The notes below the pieces were generated by a model. The model saw only the letters and a program-made list of their open reading frames with translations. It did no database searches and was not told where the DNA came from. From Paraburkholderia agricolaris (GTDB lineage Bacteria; Pseudomonadota; Gammaproteobacteria; Burkholderiales; Burkholderiaceae), in NCBI RefSeq assembly GCF_009455635.1, contig NZ_QPER01000002.1, positions 434,001 through 498,000 of the forward strand: 64,000 nt of DNA, in the 5' to 3' direction. A program made the translations under genes and the position numbers. Below are positions 63,524 through 64,000 of the stretch, piece after piece (positions within the stretch are counted from its first letter, which is position 1; every line of letters starts with the position of its first letter).

Positions 63524-64000
63524 GGATCTGCTGTTGCCGATCTGCCAGACGAAGGGCGGCTGGGTGCCGTTGATTTCCCAGTCGCCCACGATCCGCTCCT
63601 TGTAGATCAGCGGATTATGCGACGCAGCGGTACGCGCGTTTCGCCAGTGGCGGTCCAGTAGTTTGTTTTCGCTCACGCCTGACGCCCCGAGCGCATTGAA
63701 CAGATCGGTGGTGGCCTGCAGAATCAAACTGGCCACGGCCACTTGTGCTTTGGCCGATTCGATTTCGGCTGCCACGTTGGCGGCCTGTTCGGCATCGCGG
63801 TCCGTGCCGAAGCGCGTTTCGTACGCGCGTTGCGCGGGCTCGGCGGCGCGCACGGCAGTGGCCTCCGCCGCATACACGCGTGCCGCTATTTGCCCGACCA
63901 CCTGTTGCACCTGGGCGTCTTCGCTGACGCGCGGCGCGTTGCCGTGGCTATAAACCCGGGTGCGTTTGCGTACTTCGTGCGAGATATCGCGCAATGCGGC
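63515..64000 (-). CDS. SfnB/DszC-like acyl-CoA dehydrogenase-fold protein (5' end outside window)
   Basis: The C-terminal 161 residues of a second acyl-CoA-dehydrogenase-fold, DszC/SfnB-like protein (LQATTDLFNALGASGVSE, LLDRHWRNARTAASHNPLIYK). The frame is open through the window edge, so the N-terminus is missing. It converges on sfnR. A second SfnB-like gene in one locus suggests more than one organosulfur substrate. Confidence 0.8.
   Translation of the reverse strand, partial: AALRDISHEVRKRTRVYSHGNAPRVSEDAQVQQVVGQIAARVYAAEATAVRAAEPAQRAYETRFGTDRDAEQAANVAAEIESAKAQVAVASLILQATTDLFNALGASGVSENKLLDRHWRNARTAASHNPLIYKERIVGDWEINGTQPPFVWQIGNSRSAT

Overview
The window is GC-rich DNA packed with catabolic genes, LysR/TetR/MarR/IclR/AraC regulators, CoA-dependent aromatic degradation genes and organosulfur genes. 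Protein resemblances (paralogous IlvD, KdsA and AroE, a 2-aminobenzoyl-CoA gene set, SfnG/SfnR) suggest a soil or rhizosphere Burkholderia/Paraburkholderia, probably from an accessory replicon. This is an inference from content. I found no rRNA, tRNA, CRISPR array, intact insertion sequence or prophage.

Layout. (1) 1-8.8 kb is a patchwork of small regulatory units: a lipoprotein divergent from a TetR gene, a flavin monooxygenase, a TetR/SDR divergent pair with two tandem palindromic operators, a decayed LysR gene, and an AraC / NTF2-like / DHA2 exporter group with a GST. (2) 8.9-18.5 kb (minus strand) is a nine-gene operon for CoA-dependent breakdown of 2-aminobenzoate or a close analogue. 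It encodes a fused monooxygenase/reductase, SDR, MarR, enoyl-CoA hydratase, acyl-CoA dehydrogenase, thioesterase, Rid-family protein, aryl-CoA ligase and a dienelactone hydrolase/SnoaL fusion. Many genes overlap by 4 bp, and the leading promoter carries a perfect palindrome over its -35 box. (3) 19.0-23.5 kb holds a stand-alone AceE-type 2-oxoacid dehydrogenase E1, a D-2-hydroxyacid dehydrogenase and a RutR-like TetR regulator. (4) 23.8-36.3 kb (plus strand) is an uncharacterised catabolic and uptake operon behind a perfect RutR-type operator: creatininase-family hydrolase, ABC importer, FAD oxidase, Rid protein, oxygenase-type reductase, OprD-like porin, CodA-like amidohydrolase, FMN alpha-hydroxyacid oxidase and IlvD. 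An Lrp/AsnC regulator follows. (5) 37-43.2 kb has a porin remnant and an IclR-linked aromatic cluster (VOC dioxygenase, FAH hydrolase, MhpA-like hydroxylase, MFS permease), ending in a clear rho-independent terminator. (6) 43.5-50.6 kb contains an aldo/keto reductase divergent from a two-domain CMD lipoprotein, LysR, SDR, and paralogues of AroE, KdsA and alanine racemase; a GGDEF-EAL protein follows at 50.7-52.7 kb. (7) 52.7-64 kb is a dimethylsulfone/organosulfur locus. A minus-strand operon (msuE, sfnG, a degenerate acyl-CoA-synthetase-like gene, a complete LivGHMKF-type ABC importer) is preceded by a good sigma-54 promoter. Diverging from it are sfnB and sfnR, with repeated dyad sites between them suited to an enhancer-binding protein.

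The most unusual items are: the sulfone operon that includes a branched-chain-type importer and an ANL protein whose ATP-binding loop is gone; the RutR-box operon with no assigned substrate and an orphan oxygenase reductase; two Rid proteins that lack the usual catalytic arginine; and the stand-alone AceE homologue.
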